Positions 1 to 7,636 of a DNA stretch of 37,768 bases are shown piece after piece. Under the pieces are notes generated by a model, which did no database searches, had not been told where the DNA came from, and saw nothing but the letters and a program-made list of their open reading frames with translations. The stretch covers positions 1-37,768 of the forward strand of contig JACIZP010000163.1 of NCBI GenBank assembly GCA_014359355.1. Reading direction: 5' to 3'. Every line of letters begins with the position of its first letter. Position 1 is the stretch's first letter. Source of the stretch: Calditrichota bacterium. GTDB taxonomy: Bacteria > Zhuqueibacterota > Zhuqueibacteria > JANLFK01 > Oleimicrobiaceae. Made by a program: the position numbers and the translations under genes.

Positions 1-387
1 GATGTCGGCAGTGTCGGGTATCTCTCCTCCCTCTTCGCCAGCCCGTCGATTGAGGAATTGGATGCGCCGTGCTTTGATCTCGACCACGTTGCGCGTGGTG
101 CCGTCTTCGCTCCGCCAGCTCCGGCTCTGCAGCTCGCCGTCGATGAGCACAGCGCTGCCCTTTTTCAGCGTCTCATAGCAGCTCTCTGCCAGCTTGTACC
201 ACGCAACTACCCCCACATAGCAGACGTTATCGCGCCACTGTCCAGTGTTGTCTTTGAACTTACGGTTACAGGCGATGTAGAAATTCGCTACGGGCGTGCC
301 ATTGGTCGTCTTCCGAAAAGTGGGATCACACGTCAAGTGACCAGCAATAATTACGGTGTTGATGTCTGGCATCTTCAAGTCGACCAT
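1..387 (-). CDS. ssb: Single-stranded DNA-binding protein (partial, C-terminus outside window)
   Basis: Binds single-stranded DNA during replication, repair and recombination. The frame is open from an ATG at 387 to the window edge, giving 129 residues without a stop. The N-terminus has the OB-fold pattern of bacterial SSB: MPDINTVIIAGHL, then a TNGTPVANFYIA strand, then a W-R-D-N-V-C-Y-V-G-V-VAW strand and a GSAVLIDGELQSRSW strand. The acidic C-terminal tip used for partner binding lies beyond the window. A second ATG six codons in (372) is possible, but related proteins often carry a short MxDLKMPD leader, so 387 is preferred. It follows rpsF on the same strand after 109 bases, the classic rpsF-ssb order, which supports the call. 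Confidence 0.93.
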   Translation of the reverse strand, partial: MVDLKMPDINTVIIAGHLTCDPTFRKTTNGTPVANFYIACNRKFKDNTGQWRDNVCYVGVVAWYKLAESCYETLKKGSAVLIDGELQSRSWRSEDGTTRNVVEIKARRIQFLNRRAGEEGGEIPDTADI

Positions 388-426
388 GCGTCATCGCTCC
401 TTCCCAAGCAAAAAGCATTTCAAAGA

Positions 427-447
427 ACAAGGCCTGTTCTGCCTTGT
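427..447 (-). terminator. Weak hairpin in rpsF-ssb spacer (possible attenuator)
   Basis: A 7-bp stem (ACAAGGC/GCCTTGT) with a 7-base loop lies between rpsF and ssb. Read on the minus strand it is followed by TTCTTT, an imperfect U-tract. It could trim or partly terminate the rpsF message before ssb. It is weak enough that read-through is expected. Confidence 0.35.
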
Positions 448-496
448 CTTTCTCGTCCTGACCACTACGCCCACGCGCCCCCTTGGAAAAGGTCTC

Positions 497-973
497 CTAC
501 TGCTCCTCAGTTGGAGGGGCTGCTGGTGCCTCCGCGTTCTCTTCGGGCAACGGCGCAGCCACGGCCTCATTTGCTTCAGGGCCGGCCGTGTCGTCAGCTG
601 CCTCGGTTGGCGCCGCCACGGGCGGTGCACTGGCTGTAGCAGCCGCCAGCGACTTCTCTTTGCGGAGCGCCTCGGCCTTCAGCGCCTGCTTGCTCAGCAC
701 CACCGTCAGGTAGCGCAGAATGGACTCATTGAGCTGGTACTCGCGCTCCAACGCCCGAATGATTGAGCCTTTCCCTGCGAAGCGGATGTGCACGTAATAG
801 CCGTATTGTCGCTTCTTGATCTCGTAAGCTAACCGTCGTTTCCCCCAGCGCTGCACCTCCAGAACTTCTCCGCCGTTAACCGAGATGAAGCGTTCGAATC
901 TCTTGACGATCTCGTCGATCTCACCGCTCTTGAGCTGCGAGTCGACGACAAAGGTGGTCTCGTACTGCCTCAA
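497..973 (-). CDS. rpsF: 30S ribosomal protein bS6
   Basis: Small-subunit protein that binds with bS18 on the platform of the 30S ribosome. The 158-aa product starts MRQYETTFVVDSQL and carries the S6 hallmarks: the RFERFISVNGGEVLEVQRWG strand, WGKRRLAYEIKKRQYGYYV and the LNESILRYLTVVL helix/strand. About 100 residues form the core. The rest is an Ala/Pro/Glu-rich tail ending EEQ, longer than the short acidic tails common in S6. The start is a TTG at 973, because no ATG or GTG fits the conserved N-terminus. An AGGAGGAGG Shine-Dalgarno lies 7 bases upstream of it. It sits between hppA and ssb on the same strand; bS18 (rpsR) is not between rpsF and ssb and may lie beyond the window. Confidence 0.95.
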   Translation of the reverse strand: MRQYETTFVVDSQLKSGEIDEIVKRFERFISVNGGEVLEVQRWGKRRLAYEIKKRQYGYYVHIRFAGKGSIIRALEREYQLNESILRYLTVVLSKQALKAEALRKEKSLAAATASAPPVAAPTEAADDTAGPEANEAVAAPLPEENAEAPAAPPTEEQ

Positions 974-1020
974 ACTGTTTACCTCCTCCTGCTATGGGTG
1001 AAAAACTCTCTTGCTGCTCC

Positions 1021-3048
1021 TCACACAAAGAGCGGTACGCACACCAGGGCGACGATAGACATCAGCTTGATGAGGATGTTCAGCGACGGCCCGGCCGTGT
1101 CCTTGAACGGGTCGCCCACCGTGTCGCCCACCACCGACGCCTTATGCGCGGCCGACCCCTTTCCGCCAAATTGTCCAGCCTCGATGTACTTCTTCGCGTT
1201 ATCCCACGCGCCCCCCGCATTGGCCATCAGCACTGCAAAAAGGAAGCCAGTGACGATGGCGCCCGCGAGCAGCCCCCCTAAGGCTTCGGGACCGAACGCC
1301 AGGCCCACTACCAGCGGTGCCACCACCGCCAATGCCCCAGGTGCCACCATCTGGCGCAAGGCACGACGAGTGCTGATGTCCACGCAGCGGCGGTAGTCAG
1401 GCTTGGCGGTTCCTTGGCGCAGGCCCGGGATCTCTCGGAACTGCCGGCGCACCTCCTTAACCATCTCGTAGCCGGCTTTGCCCACCGCATCCAAGGCAAG
1501 GGCACAGAAAACCACTGGCAGCATTCCGCCAATGAACAGCCCGATGAGCGTGTTGGGATCCTGGAGGCTCATGGAGATTTCGACCCCCTTCGCCCTTAAC
1601 GCCTGGGTGTAAGCCCAGAAGAGCGCAAAGGCGGTGAACGCAGCCGAAGCGATGGCAAATCCCTTGCTGATGGCGGCGGTGGTGTTGCCTACGCTGTCCA
1701 AAGCTTCGGCGCGCCGTCGCGCTTCTTCGCCAAGGTCCGCCATCTGCGCCAAACCCGCTGCGTTATCGCTCACCGGGCCATAGCCATCCACCGAAAGCAC
1801 TGCCCCCAGACTTGCCAGCAGTCCTACAGCAACCATGCCAAGGCCGTACACGTTGCCGAAGTGATAGGCGACAAAGATCGCCACCGCGGCGATGAGAATG
1901 GGGATGGCCGTGCTGAGCATGCCCACTCCCAGGCCGGCAAGGATGTTCATGGCCGCGCCGCTTTCCGCCGCCCTGGCGATGCGTTGCACCGGCTTGTTGC
2001 GGTCCGAAGTGTAATATTCGGTGCTCAAGCCAATGAGCATCCCTCCGACGATGCCGGCAACCGTCGCATAGTAGACGCCCACCTGGCCGATTTGCCAGCG
2101 CACCAGGAAATAGCCGCCGATCAGCACCAGCAGCACCGTCACCCACATCCCTGTGTTCAAAGCCATGCGCGCCCTGTGGGTCTGTTGCTGGAAGGTGTCG
2201 TCCTTGCCCTCCTTCCATCGCACAAAGAAGGAACCGATGAGGCTGGCGACGATGCCCATCCCTGCAAACAGAAGTGGCAGCGCCGTGCCTGCGGCGCCGT
2301 AGGTGGCCAGACCTATGGTCATGGCGCCGACAATGGAGGCGATATTCGACTCGAACAGGTCCGCTCCCATGCCGGCAATGTCGCCCACGTTGTCGCCCAC
2401 GTTGTCGGCGATGACCGCTGGATTGCGCGGGTCGTCCTCCGGGATGTTCTCCTCCACCTTGCCCACCAGATCGGCGCCCACGTCCGCGCCTTTGGTGTAG
2501 ATGCCCCCGCCCACGCGGGCAAACAGGGCGACAGAGCTTGCCCCGAAGCTGAAACCCGCCACGGTGTTGACGACGCCGTTCAGGTCACCTCCCAGGGCCC
2601 ACTTGAGACCGGCCAACGTCAGCACCAGGCCGAGCGCGCCCAGGCCGACGATAGTAAAACCGAGCACGCTCCCGCCGTTGAAGGCCACGCGCAAGGCCCG
2701 CCCGATGCTCTGCGTGGCCGCCTGCGCAGTTGGCGCGCTGGCCCTGGTGGCCGCCCGCATGCTCAACCAACCCGACAACCCGGAGCAGAGAGCCCCCACC
2801 AGGAACGCCGCCCCGGTGAGGGGTTGAATGAACACGGCCAACAGGACAGCCACCCCCACTACAAAGAAGGACAGCCACAGAAACTCCCGACGGAGAAAAG
2901 CCATCGCCCCCTCTCTGATGGCGCTGGCGATCTCCACCACCCGCGCCGCCCCGGGGTCCTGGCGGCGCACCGCCAGGTCGTAAAGCCACGCCGCTACCAG
3001 TCCGATACCGCCTGCACCACCTGCCAACACCAGCGTCCGTGCGTCCAT
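1021..3048 (-). CDS. hppA: Membrane-bound pyrophosphatase, ion-translocating (K+-dependent type)
   Basis: Integral membrane pyrophosphatase that couples hydrolysis of PPi to H+ (or Na+) pumping. The 675-aa protein has many hydrophobic segments and the family's substrate-binding motifs: YTKGADVGADLVGK, EENIPEDDPRNPAVIADNVG and the DNVGDIAGMGADLFE repeat of acidic residues. A second acidic motif, DNAKKYIE, and a late VVGDTVGDPFKDTAGPSLN motif complete the active site. In the GNTTAAISKG motif residue 458 is Ala, where K+-independent enzymes have Lys; from family knowledge this marks the K+-stimulated subtype. Sequence alone does not settle Na+ versus H+ pumping. It starts at an ATG with GGGAG upstream, four bases after the pth stop, so the two are probably translated from one message. 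PPi released by Prs and translation nearby would be its fuel (inference). Confidence 0.95.
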   Translation of the reverse strand: MDARTLVLAGGAGGIGLVAAWLYDLAVRRQDPGAARVVEIASAIREGAMAFLRREFLWLSFFVVGVAVLLAVFIQPLTGAAFLVGALCSGLSGWLSMRAATRASAPTAQAATQSIGRALRVAFNGGSVLGFTIVGLGALGLVLTLAGLKWALGGDLNGVVNTVAGFSFGASSVALFARVGGGIYTKGADVGADLVGKVEENIPEDDPRNPAVIADNVGDNVGDIAGMGADLFESNIASIVGAMTIGLATYGAAGTALPLLFAGMGIVASLIGSFFVRWKEGKDDTFQQQTHRARMALNTGMWVTVLLVLIGGYFLVRWQIGQVGVYYATVAGIVGGMLIGLSTEYYTSDRNKPVQRIARAAESGAAMNILAGLGVGMLSTAIPILIAAVAIFVAYHFGNVYGLGMVAVGLLASLGAVLSVDGYGPVSDNAAGLAQMADLGEEARRRAEALDSVGNTTAAISKGFAIASAAFTAFALFWAYTQALRAKGVEISMSLQDPNTLIGLFIGGMLPVVFCALALDAVGKAGYEMVKEVRRQFREIPGLRQGTAKPDYRRCVDISTRRALRQMVAPGALAVVAPLVVGLAFGPEALGGLLAGAIVTGFLFAVLMANAGGAWDNAKKYIEAGQFGGKGSAAHKASVVGDTVGDPFKDTAGPSLNILIKLMSIVALVCVPLFV

Positions 3049-3052
3049 CCCG

Positions 3053-3673
3053 TCACGATCTCCCAGTGTGTTCCGGCCCGCAACGCGCTGAGCTCTGTAT
3101 CTCGGGGTTGAACTGATTCATTGCCGCCGCCAGAGAAGAGGTCACGAAGGTCAAGCAGGCATCAACCGCCCGGTCAATTACCCCTCCCAACTGCTGCCAT
3201 TCTTCACTCCCGAACTTGGACAGCACATACTCCACCATCTTCCCTGGTGGAAAGTGCGCGCCAATGCCAATGCGCAGGCGCGGGAACTGCTCGGTGCCCA
3301 GTTCCGCGATGATGGAAGCCACCCCGTTATGCCCGCCGTCACTTCCTTTGGCACGCAGCCGCAGTCGCCCAAATGGTAAGTTCACGTCGTCGTGGACTAC
3401 CAGGACCGCCTCGGGGGAGAGCGTCAAGCTTCGGAGGAGGGCAGCCACCGCCTGGCCGCTATTGTTCATGAAGGTGAGCGGTTTTGCCACCACGCACCCT
3501 ACACCCTCAACCTCCGCCCGGGCCAGTGCATAGAGACCGGTTCTAACCGCAAAGCGCGCTCCCAGGCGCTCCACCAGCGCATCGGCCACCAGGAAGCCGA
3601 TGTTGTGCCGGGTCCTCACGTACTTGCGGCCAGGGTTACCGAGCCCCACTACGGCCTTTGTGACCTCCGTCAT
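3053..3673 (-). CDS. pth: Peptidyl-tRNA hydrolase
   Basis: Frees tRNA from peptidyl-tRNAs that drop off the ribosome. The 206-aa product has the complete Pth signature: VGLGNPGRKY with Asn13, RHNIGF with the catalytic His23, PLTFMNNSGQ, LVVHDDVNLPFG with the partner Asp, and GSDGGHNG for tRNA binding. Length is close to the usual 185-200 aa, with a short extra C-terminal tail (IQSSARCGPEHTGRS). It lies directly downstream of rplY and upstream of hppA on the minus strand. The ctc-pth pair is conserved in many phyla, notably Firmicutes. The ATG at 3673 fits the family N-terminus. Confidence 0.96.
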   Translation of the reverse strand: MTEVTKAVVGLGNPGRKYVRTRHNIGFLVADALVERLGARFAVRTGLYALARAEVEGVGCVVAKPLTFMNNSGQAVAALLRSLTLSPEAVLVVHDDVNLPFGRLRLRAKGSDGGHNGVASIIAELGTEQFPRLRIGIGAHFPPGKMVEYVLSKFGSEEWQQLGGVIDRAVDACLTFVTSSLAAAMNQFNPEIQSSARCGPEHTGRS

Positions 3674-3699
3674 CTACCGTGCCGCCACCCTGCAGAAGG

Positions 3700-4329
3700 T
3701 TACTGCTGCTCCTGTTCACCCTCTGGGGCAGCCTCCTGTTCCTCGGCTTCCGCCACCTCAGGGGCCGCAGCCTCTGCCGCCTCACGAACCACTGTTGGTG
3801 CCGTCACGGTGGCCACAGACAACGAGGGATCTGTCAGGATGTGCGCCCGCTCCAGGACGAGATCCCTGACATGAAGCGACTCGCCGATGGCAAGCTTCGA
3901 GACATCGACATCAATGTGCTCTGGCAGGTCACCCGGCAGCGCTTCCACCTCGACCTCGCGCAGCACTTGCTGCAGGATGCCTCCACTCGTCTTCACCCCT
4001 TCGGGAATCCCCACCAGGCGCACGGGCACCATCAGGCTCACCTTCTGGTCCATGCGCACACCCATCAAGTCCACGTGCATTGGCACGTCGCGGAGCGGAT
4101 CAAATTGCACTTCGCGCACAATACACTTGACCGCCTTGCCGTCAAGCTTCACATCGATGATGTTGGCTTCACTCTGCAGTGCGGCACGCAGCGCCTTCTC
4201 CTCGATGGCAATGGGTGTCGGCTCCTCGCGCCCGCAATAGTAGATCCCAGGGACCATGCCTTTGCGGCGAAGCTGCTTGGCAGCCTGTTTGCCGGTTGTC
4301 TCACGCCTTTCACAGATCAGTTCAGACAT
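3700..4329 (-). CDS. rplY: 50S ribosomal protein bL25 / Ctc (general stress form)
   Basis: Binds 5S rRNA in the large subunit. The 209-aa product is the long two-domain Ctc/TL5 form: an N-terminal L25 domain (residues about 1-92, with RETTGKQAAKQLRRKGMVPG and FDPLRDVPMHVDL) and a C-terminal beta domain (about 95-185, EVEVEALPGDLPEHIDVDVS). The last 30 residues are an Ala/Glu-rich acidic tail similar in style to that of S6 in this window. A GGAG lies about 8 bases upstream of the ATG. It stands between prs and pth, the same order as in Bacillus (prs-ctc-pth), which supports the Ctc assignment. Confidence 0.95.
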   Translation of the reverse strand: MSELICERRETTGKQAAKQLRRKGMVPGIYYCGREEPTPIAIEEKALRAALQSEANIIDVKLDGKAVKCIVREVQFDPLRDVPMHVDLMGVRMDQKVSLMVPVRLVGIPEGVKTSGGILQQVLREVEVEALPGDLPEHIDVDVSKLAIGESLHVRDLVLERAHILTDPSLSVATVTAPTVVREAAEAAAPEVAEAEEQEAAPEGEQEQQ

Positions 4330-4367
4330 TGTAATTGCTCCATACGCAACGACCCATCAACCAAGAA

Positions 4368-5312
4368 TCACGTTACGCTAAATAGCTTGCTGATCGACTT
4401 GTTTTTGTGGATCCGCCAAATGCCCTCCGCGAAAAGCTTGGCCACCGAGATCATCTCGAGTTTGTCGATGCGCTTCTCCGGGGGCAGCGCAATGGTATCG
4501 GTCACGACCAGGCGTCTGAGAGGAGCGGCCTGCAAGTTTTCGATAGCTGGCCCAGAGAGCACGGCGTGGGTGCAAAGGGCCGATACCGACTTGGCTCCTC
4601 GCTTCTCGATCAAAAACTTTGTTGCCTCGCAGAGCGTGTTGCCGGTGTCCACGATGTCGTCCACAAGCAACACATTCTTGCCCTCCACCTCGCCGATGAC
4701 GGTGAGCACTTCCGTTTCATTCGGCCGCGGTCTTCTCTTATCCACCACTGCCAAAGGTGCATGCAAACGACGTGCGTAGGCACGTGCAATCTGGATGCCA
4801 CCGACATCGGGTGACGCGATAACCAGCTCGGGGATACGCATTTTTTCGACGTGCTTGCACGCCACGGTGGCAGAATACAAATGGTCGACGGGTATGTCGA
4901 AAAAGCCCTGCAGTTGTGGCGCGTGCAAGTCCATGGTCAGCACGCGGTCGGCTCCAGCAGTGGTGATCAGATTGGCCACCAGCTTGGCGGTAATGGCCAC
5001 CCGTGGCTTGTCCTTGCGGTCCTGCCGTGCGTAGCCGAAGTACGGGATCACCGCCGTGATGCGCCTGGCCGAAGCGCGGCGCGCAGCGTCGATCATCACC
5101 AGGAGTTCCATCAAGTTGTCTGCTGGCGCATTAGTCGACTGAATGAGAAAGCAGTCTGCGCCGCGAACGTTCTCCTCGTACTTGACCCAGATTTCGCCGT
5201 CGCTGAAGCGGCGCCGGCTGATCTTTCCTGGCTTCACGCCAAGGCTCTTGCAAATCGCGGTAGCCAAAGGCACGTTCGCCGAGCCGCTGAAAACCTTCAA
5301 CTTTTCTGCCAT
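4368..5312 (-). CDS. prs: Ribose-phosphate pyrophosphokinase (PRPP synthetase)
   Basis: Transfers pyrophosphate from ATP to ribose 5-phosphate to make PRPP for purine, pyrimidine, NAD, His and Trp synthesis. The 314-aa product shows the class I features: KVFSGSANVPLATAI at the N-terminus, the FSDGEIWV strand, the catalytic flexible loop with YARQDRKDKPR, the DLHAPQLQGFFDIPVDHL stretch, and the PRPP-binding loop VLLVDDIVDTGNTL. The ATG at 5312 gives the conserved N-terminus MAEKLKVFSG and has AGAAGAGAG upstream. An in-frame GTG at 5348 would add 12 unconserved residues and is less likely. It lies downstream of tRNA-Gln and spoVG and upstream of rplY. Confidence 0.96.
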   Translation of the reverse strand: MAEKLKVFSGSANVPLATAICKSLGVKPGKISRRRFSDGEIWVKYEENVRGADCFLIQSTNAPADNLMELLVMIDAARRASARRITAVIPYFGYARQDRKDKPRVAITAKLVANLITTAGADRVLTMDLHAPQLQGFFDIPVDHLYSATVACKHVEKMRIPELVIASPDVGGIQIARAYARRLHAPLAVVDKRRPRPNETEVLTVIGEVEGKNVLLVDDIVDTGNTLCEATKFLIEKRGAKSVSALCTHAVLSGPAIENLQAAPLRRLVVTDTIALPPEKRIDKLEMISVAKLFAEGIWRIHKNKSISKLFSVT

Positions 5313-5390
5313 GCGCGAAGCTCTCTTCTTGCTATTCTCCACGAGCACGATGGAGTACCTTTTTCCTCTGTCGAAAGAAGGAGCACGTTG

Positions 5391-5462
5391 CTGGGGCGGG
5401 AGGATTCGAACCTCCGAATGCAGGAACCAAAGTCCTGTGTCTTACCGCTTGACGACGCCCCA
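5391..5462 (-). tRNA. tRNA-Gln (anticodon UUG)
   Basis: A complete 72-base cloverleaf reads on the minus strand. The acceptor stem is TGGGGCG/CGCCCCA with discriminator G. The D stem is GTC/GAC around AAGCGGTAA. The anticodon stem is CAGGA/TCCTG with loop CTTTGGT, giving anticodon TTG. The T stem is GGAGG/CCTCC with loop TTCGAAT. The 3' CCA is not encoded (GCAA follows the stem), so it must be added after transcription. It lies inside the spoVG-prs gap and is probably processed from their shared transcript. Confidence 0.96.
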
Positions 5463-5490
5463 GTAGGAAGAGGCCGTCTGCCACCCGACC

Positions 5491-5790
5491 TCAGCGCAAC
5501 TCCGGCGGGAGTTGCTCTTCAGTCAACCCTTTCTCTTCCATCAACTTCTTGCGATACACCGCAAGGACGGTCTTCTCAAGGTATTCCCGAAACTCGGGCG
5601 TGACGGGGTGGGCAATGTCGCGGTAGGTACCGTCCTCAGCCTTGCGACTGGGCATGCTCACGAAGTAACCCGTGTTCCCATGGATAACCTTCATACCCCG
5701 CACGACAAAGACGTTGTCGAAGGTCACGTTGACAAACGCCTTCAGCCTCTCCTCCTCGCGGAGGGTGATTGAGACTTCGGTGATTTCCAT
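5491..5790 (-). CDS. spoVG: SpoVG family RNA-binding regulator
   Basis: Small regulator of the SpoVG family, which binds nucleic acids and in Firmicutes affects sporulation, septation and virulence genes; its role in other phyla is unclear. The 99-aa product has the full family pattern: MEITEVSITL, then LKAFVNVTFDNVFVVRGMKV, GNTGYFVSMPSRK, YRDIAHPVTPEFREYLE and a Lys/Glu-rich end. The ATG at 5790 has GGGAG 7 bases upstream; the frame stays open further upstream but without conserved sequence. It sits 33 bases after ispE and ahead of tRNA-Gln and prs, matching the ispE/spoVG/prs neighbourhood of Gram-positive genomes. Confidence 0.95.
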   Translation of the reverse strand: MEITEVSITLREEERLKAFVNVTFDNVFVVRGMKVIHGNTGYFVSMPSRKAEDGTYRDIAHPVTPEFREYLEKTVLAVYRKKLMEEKGLTEEQLPPELR

Positions 5791-5855
5791 ATGTAGCTCC
5801 CGGGCGGCGTTGCCGAGACTGAATACTCGCTGCCGCCCTCCCACGGAAGAAAGTC

Positions 5856-6758
5856 CTACGCGGTGCAGAGTTGACGCGCCACTGCCTCTGCCACCTCCCG
5901 GTAGCCGTACGTGACTGGACGTACCAGCACTGCCCTACTCAGCCTCGAAAGGGCCGCGCGGGCGCGTCGCGCCTGCTCCCGGCGCGTGAACAGCCCAAAG
6001 ACTGCACCGCCGCTGCCTGACAAGCTACAGTAGAAGCCTCCCTCGCGACGCAATTCCGCCTTCAACTGCGCAATAGCCGGATAAGCGGCAAACACCACCT
6101 CTTCAAAGTCGTTGCCCAGCAGCTGCTGCCACTGCTGACGGTCGAGCAGCTCTGGGGCGCTGCGCGAAAATGTAACACTTTTCCGCCTCTTTGTCAAGTC
6201 AAATTTGGCCGCGCTGTAGGCCCATCTTGTAGATATTTCGACATTTGGAATTGCCAGCACGCACCAATAATCAGTCGGCAGCTCGATCCGGCTCAACACT
6301 TCGCCGCGCCCCTCTCCGATGGCGCTCCCTCCTAAGAGGAAAAAGGGGACGTCCGAGCCAATCTGGGCTGCCAGAGACAGAAGTTCCTTCTCCCCGAGGT
6401 GCGTACCCCAGATCTCATTGAGCGCAGCCAGCACCACCGCCGCATTGCTGCTGCCGCCTCCCAAACCAGCACCCACCGGAATGCGCTTGCGCAAGGTGAT
6501 GCGTGCTCCTCGTTTGCAACCGGTGGCCATCTGCAGGGCCGCAGCCGCCCGCCAACAGAGGTTGTCCCTCCCTGCGGCTACACCCGGGTGAGGGCAGACG
6601 ACCGTGACTTCCTCGCCATCGGGCTCCACGATAATGTCATCGCCCAACGAGACCTGCTGGAAGATGGTGCAAATGTCATGGTAACCGTCGCTGCGCCTGC
6701 CCAGGATGCGCAGCCCCAAGTTGATCTTCGCGAAAGAACGGAGGTAGACTTTCGCCAT
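5856..6758 (-). CDS. ispE: 4-diphosphocytidyl-2-C-methyl-D-erythritol kinase
   Basis: GHMP kinase that phosphorylates CDP-methylerythritol in the non-mevalonate (MEP) isoprenoid pathway, so this organism very likely makes IPP by MEP. The 300-aa product shows the N-terminal FAKINLGLRILGRRSDGYHD motif (substrate Lys and His), the ATP-binding glycine loop PVGAGLGGGSSNAAV, the GSDVPFFLLGGSAIGEGRGE motif with the catalytic Asp, and the late SLSGSGGAVFGLF loop. The ATG at 6758 is used; a TTG three codons earlier is possible. No good Shine-Dalgarno is visible, and a terminator-like hairpin ends only 12 bases upstream, so its expression may depend on read-through. Confidence 0.96.
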   Translation of the reverse strand: MAKVYLRSFAKINLGLRILGRRSDGYHDICTIFQQVSLGDDIIVEPDGEEVTVVCPHPGVAAGRDNLCWRAAAALQMATGCKRGARITLRKRIPVGAGLGGGSSNAAVVLAALNEIWGTHLGEKELLSLAAQIGSDVPFFLLGGSAIGEGRGEVLSRIELPTDYWCVLAIPNVEISTRWAYSAAKFDLTKRRKSVTFSRSAPELLDRQQWQQLLGNDFEEVVFAAYPAIAQLKAELRREGGFYCSLSGSGGAVFGLFTRREQARRARAALSRLSRAVLVRPVTYGYREVAEAVARQLCTA

Positions 6759-6770
6759 AGCGCGCAATTG

Positions 6771-6799
6771 AAAAAGGCCTCACGGGATCGTGAAGCCTT
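6771..6799 (-). terminator. Rho-independent terminator after BMC genes / attenuator before ispE
   Basis: On the minus strand AAGGCTTCACG pairs with CGTGAGGCCTT (11 bp, one G-U pair) around a 4-base loop, followed by TTT and with two more T in the stem end. It starts 3 bases after the BMC stop codon and ends 12 bases before the ispE ATG. It should end the BMC transcript, and any message entering ispE from upstream must pass it. Confidence 0.8.
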
Positions 6800-6802
6800 G
6801 TC

Positions 6803-7264
6803 TCATCTGCCGAGGACTCGCCGCAGTTCGGCGAGCAGTGTTTCCCTGTCTGCCCGTGAGACCTCCCTACCGTGAATTTTGACCCCTGGAGTTTCTCGTG
6901 CCAGCTGCCGCAGCTTGCGCACCGGGAGCCGCTCGAGCTCTTCCTCGGTGAGCGCGGGCCCCTGTACAGCCGGCGGGCCCCCTTCCTCGTAAACGATCGC
7001 CTCTGTATCCGCATGCGGGCGAGGAATGACGTGTGTGGCTACTAACTCACCCACACGGGCGGCGGCCGCTTGACCTGCGGCGACTGCTGCTCGCACCGCT
7101 GCCACCTCGCCAACCACTTTGACCACCACCAGCCCGCCAGTGCTCAGTTCTTTGCCCACCAGCCGCACCCGGGCCGCCTTGACCATGGCGTCAGCCGCCT
7201 CGATGGCCCCCACCAGTCCCCTAGTTTCAATAAGGCCTAAGGCTCGTTCATACATGAGCGTCAC
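6803..7264 (-). CDS. BMC-H microcompartment shell protein with C-terminal extension
   Basis: Shell hexamer protein of a bacterial microcompartment. Residues about 6-93 are a PduA/EutM-type BMC domain ([49 protein letters not shown]). Residues about 95-153 are an added tail with [18 protein letters not shown] and a basic helical end. The tail resembles a short SAP/Rho-N-like helical fold and recalls EutK, whose BMC domain carries a C-terminal nucleic-acid-binding domain; this is only a likeness, not shown. The central pore segment is LSTGGL instead of the KIGSGL usual in PduA/EutM. The start is GTG 7264 or ATG 7255; GAGGG lies just upstream. It follows a second BMC gene after 24 bases. Confidence 0.9.
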   Translation of the reverse strand: MTLMYERALGLIETRGLVGAIEAADAMVKAARVRLVGKELSTGGLVVVKVVGEVAAVRAAVAAGQAAAARVGELVATHVIPRPHADTEAIVYEEGGPPAVQGPALTEEELERLPVRKLRQLARETPGVKIHGREVSRADRETLLAELRRVLGR

Positions 7265-7288
7265 CGACCCTCGTGGTGCGGGGCGCCC

Positions 7289-7585
7289 CTACTCATTGAC
7301 CTCCACATTGGGGCGTTTGGGCAGAATCATCTCCACATCAGAGTGCGGCCGCGGGATGACATGCACGGAGACCAGCTCCCCCACCTTCTCTGCGGCCGCC
7401 GCACCTGCATCCACGGCTGCTTTCACGGCGCCCACGTCGCCGCGGACCATCACCGTCACATAGCCGCCCCCCACCTTCTCCTTGCCGATGAGTTGCACCT
7501 TTGCTGCCTTGACCATCGCATCGGCCGCTTCGATGGCACCTACCAGGCCCTTGGTTTCGATCAATCCCAGGGCATCGAGCGTCAT
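7289..7585 (-). CDS. BMC-H microcompartment shell protein (PduA/PduJ/EutM-like)
   Basis: Canonical 98-aa BMC-domain protein that would form hexamers tiling the facets of a protein-shelled compartment. Nearly the whole length matches PduA/PduJ/Eut[40 protein letters not shown], then [20 protein letters not shown]. The pore loop is KVGGGY where PduA and EutM have KIGSGL, so pore chemistry may differ. The ATG at 7585 has GGAGG six bases upstream. A longer frame to 7612 lacks support. It is the first gene of a two-gene operon with its own promoter. No aldehyde dehydrogenase, lyase, vertex (BMC-P) or signature enzyme lies in the window, so its cargo is unknown. Confidence 0.95.
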   Translation of the reverse strand: MTLDALGLIETKGLVGAIEAADAMVKAAKVQLIGKEKVGGGYVTVMVRGDVGAVKAAVDAGAAAAEKVGELVSVHVIPRPHSDVEMILPKRPNVEVNE

Positions 7586-7636
7586 AGGGTCCTCCGCATG
7601 TTGCCTGTGCACGTTCGTTCCACCACAGTCGCGGCT

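Noticed and set aside
1861-3111. 416-codon plus-strand open frame opposite hppA
   Set aside because: Low-complexity His/Gln/Arg-rich translation typical of an antisense shadow of a GC-rich gene; hppA on the other strand is certain.
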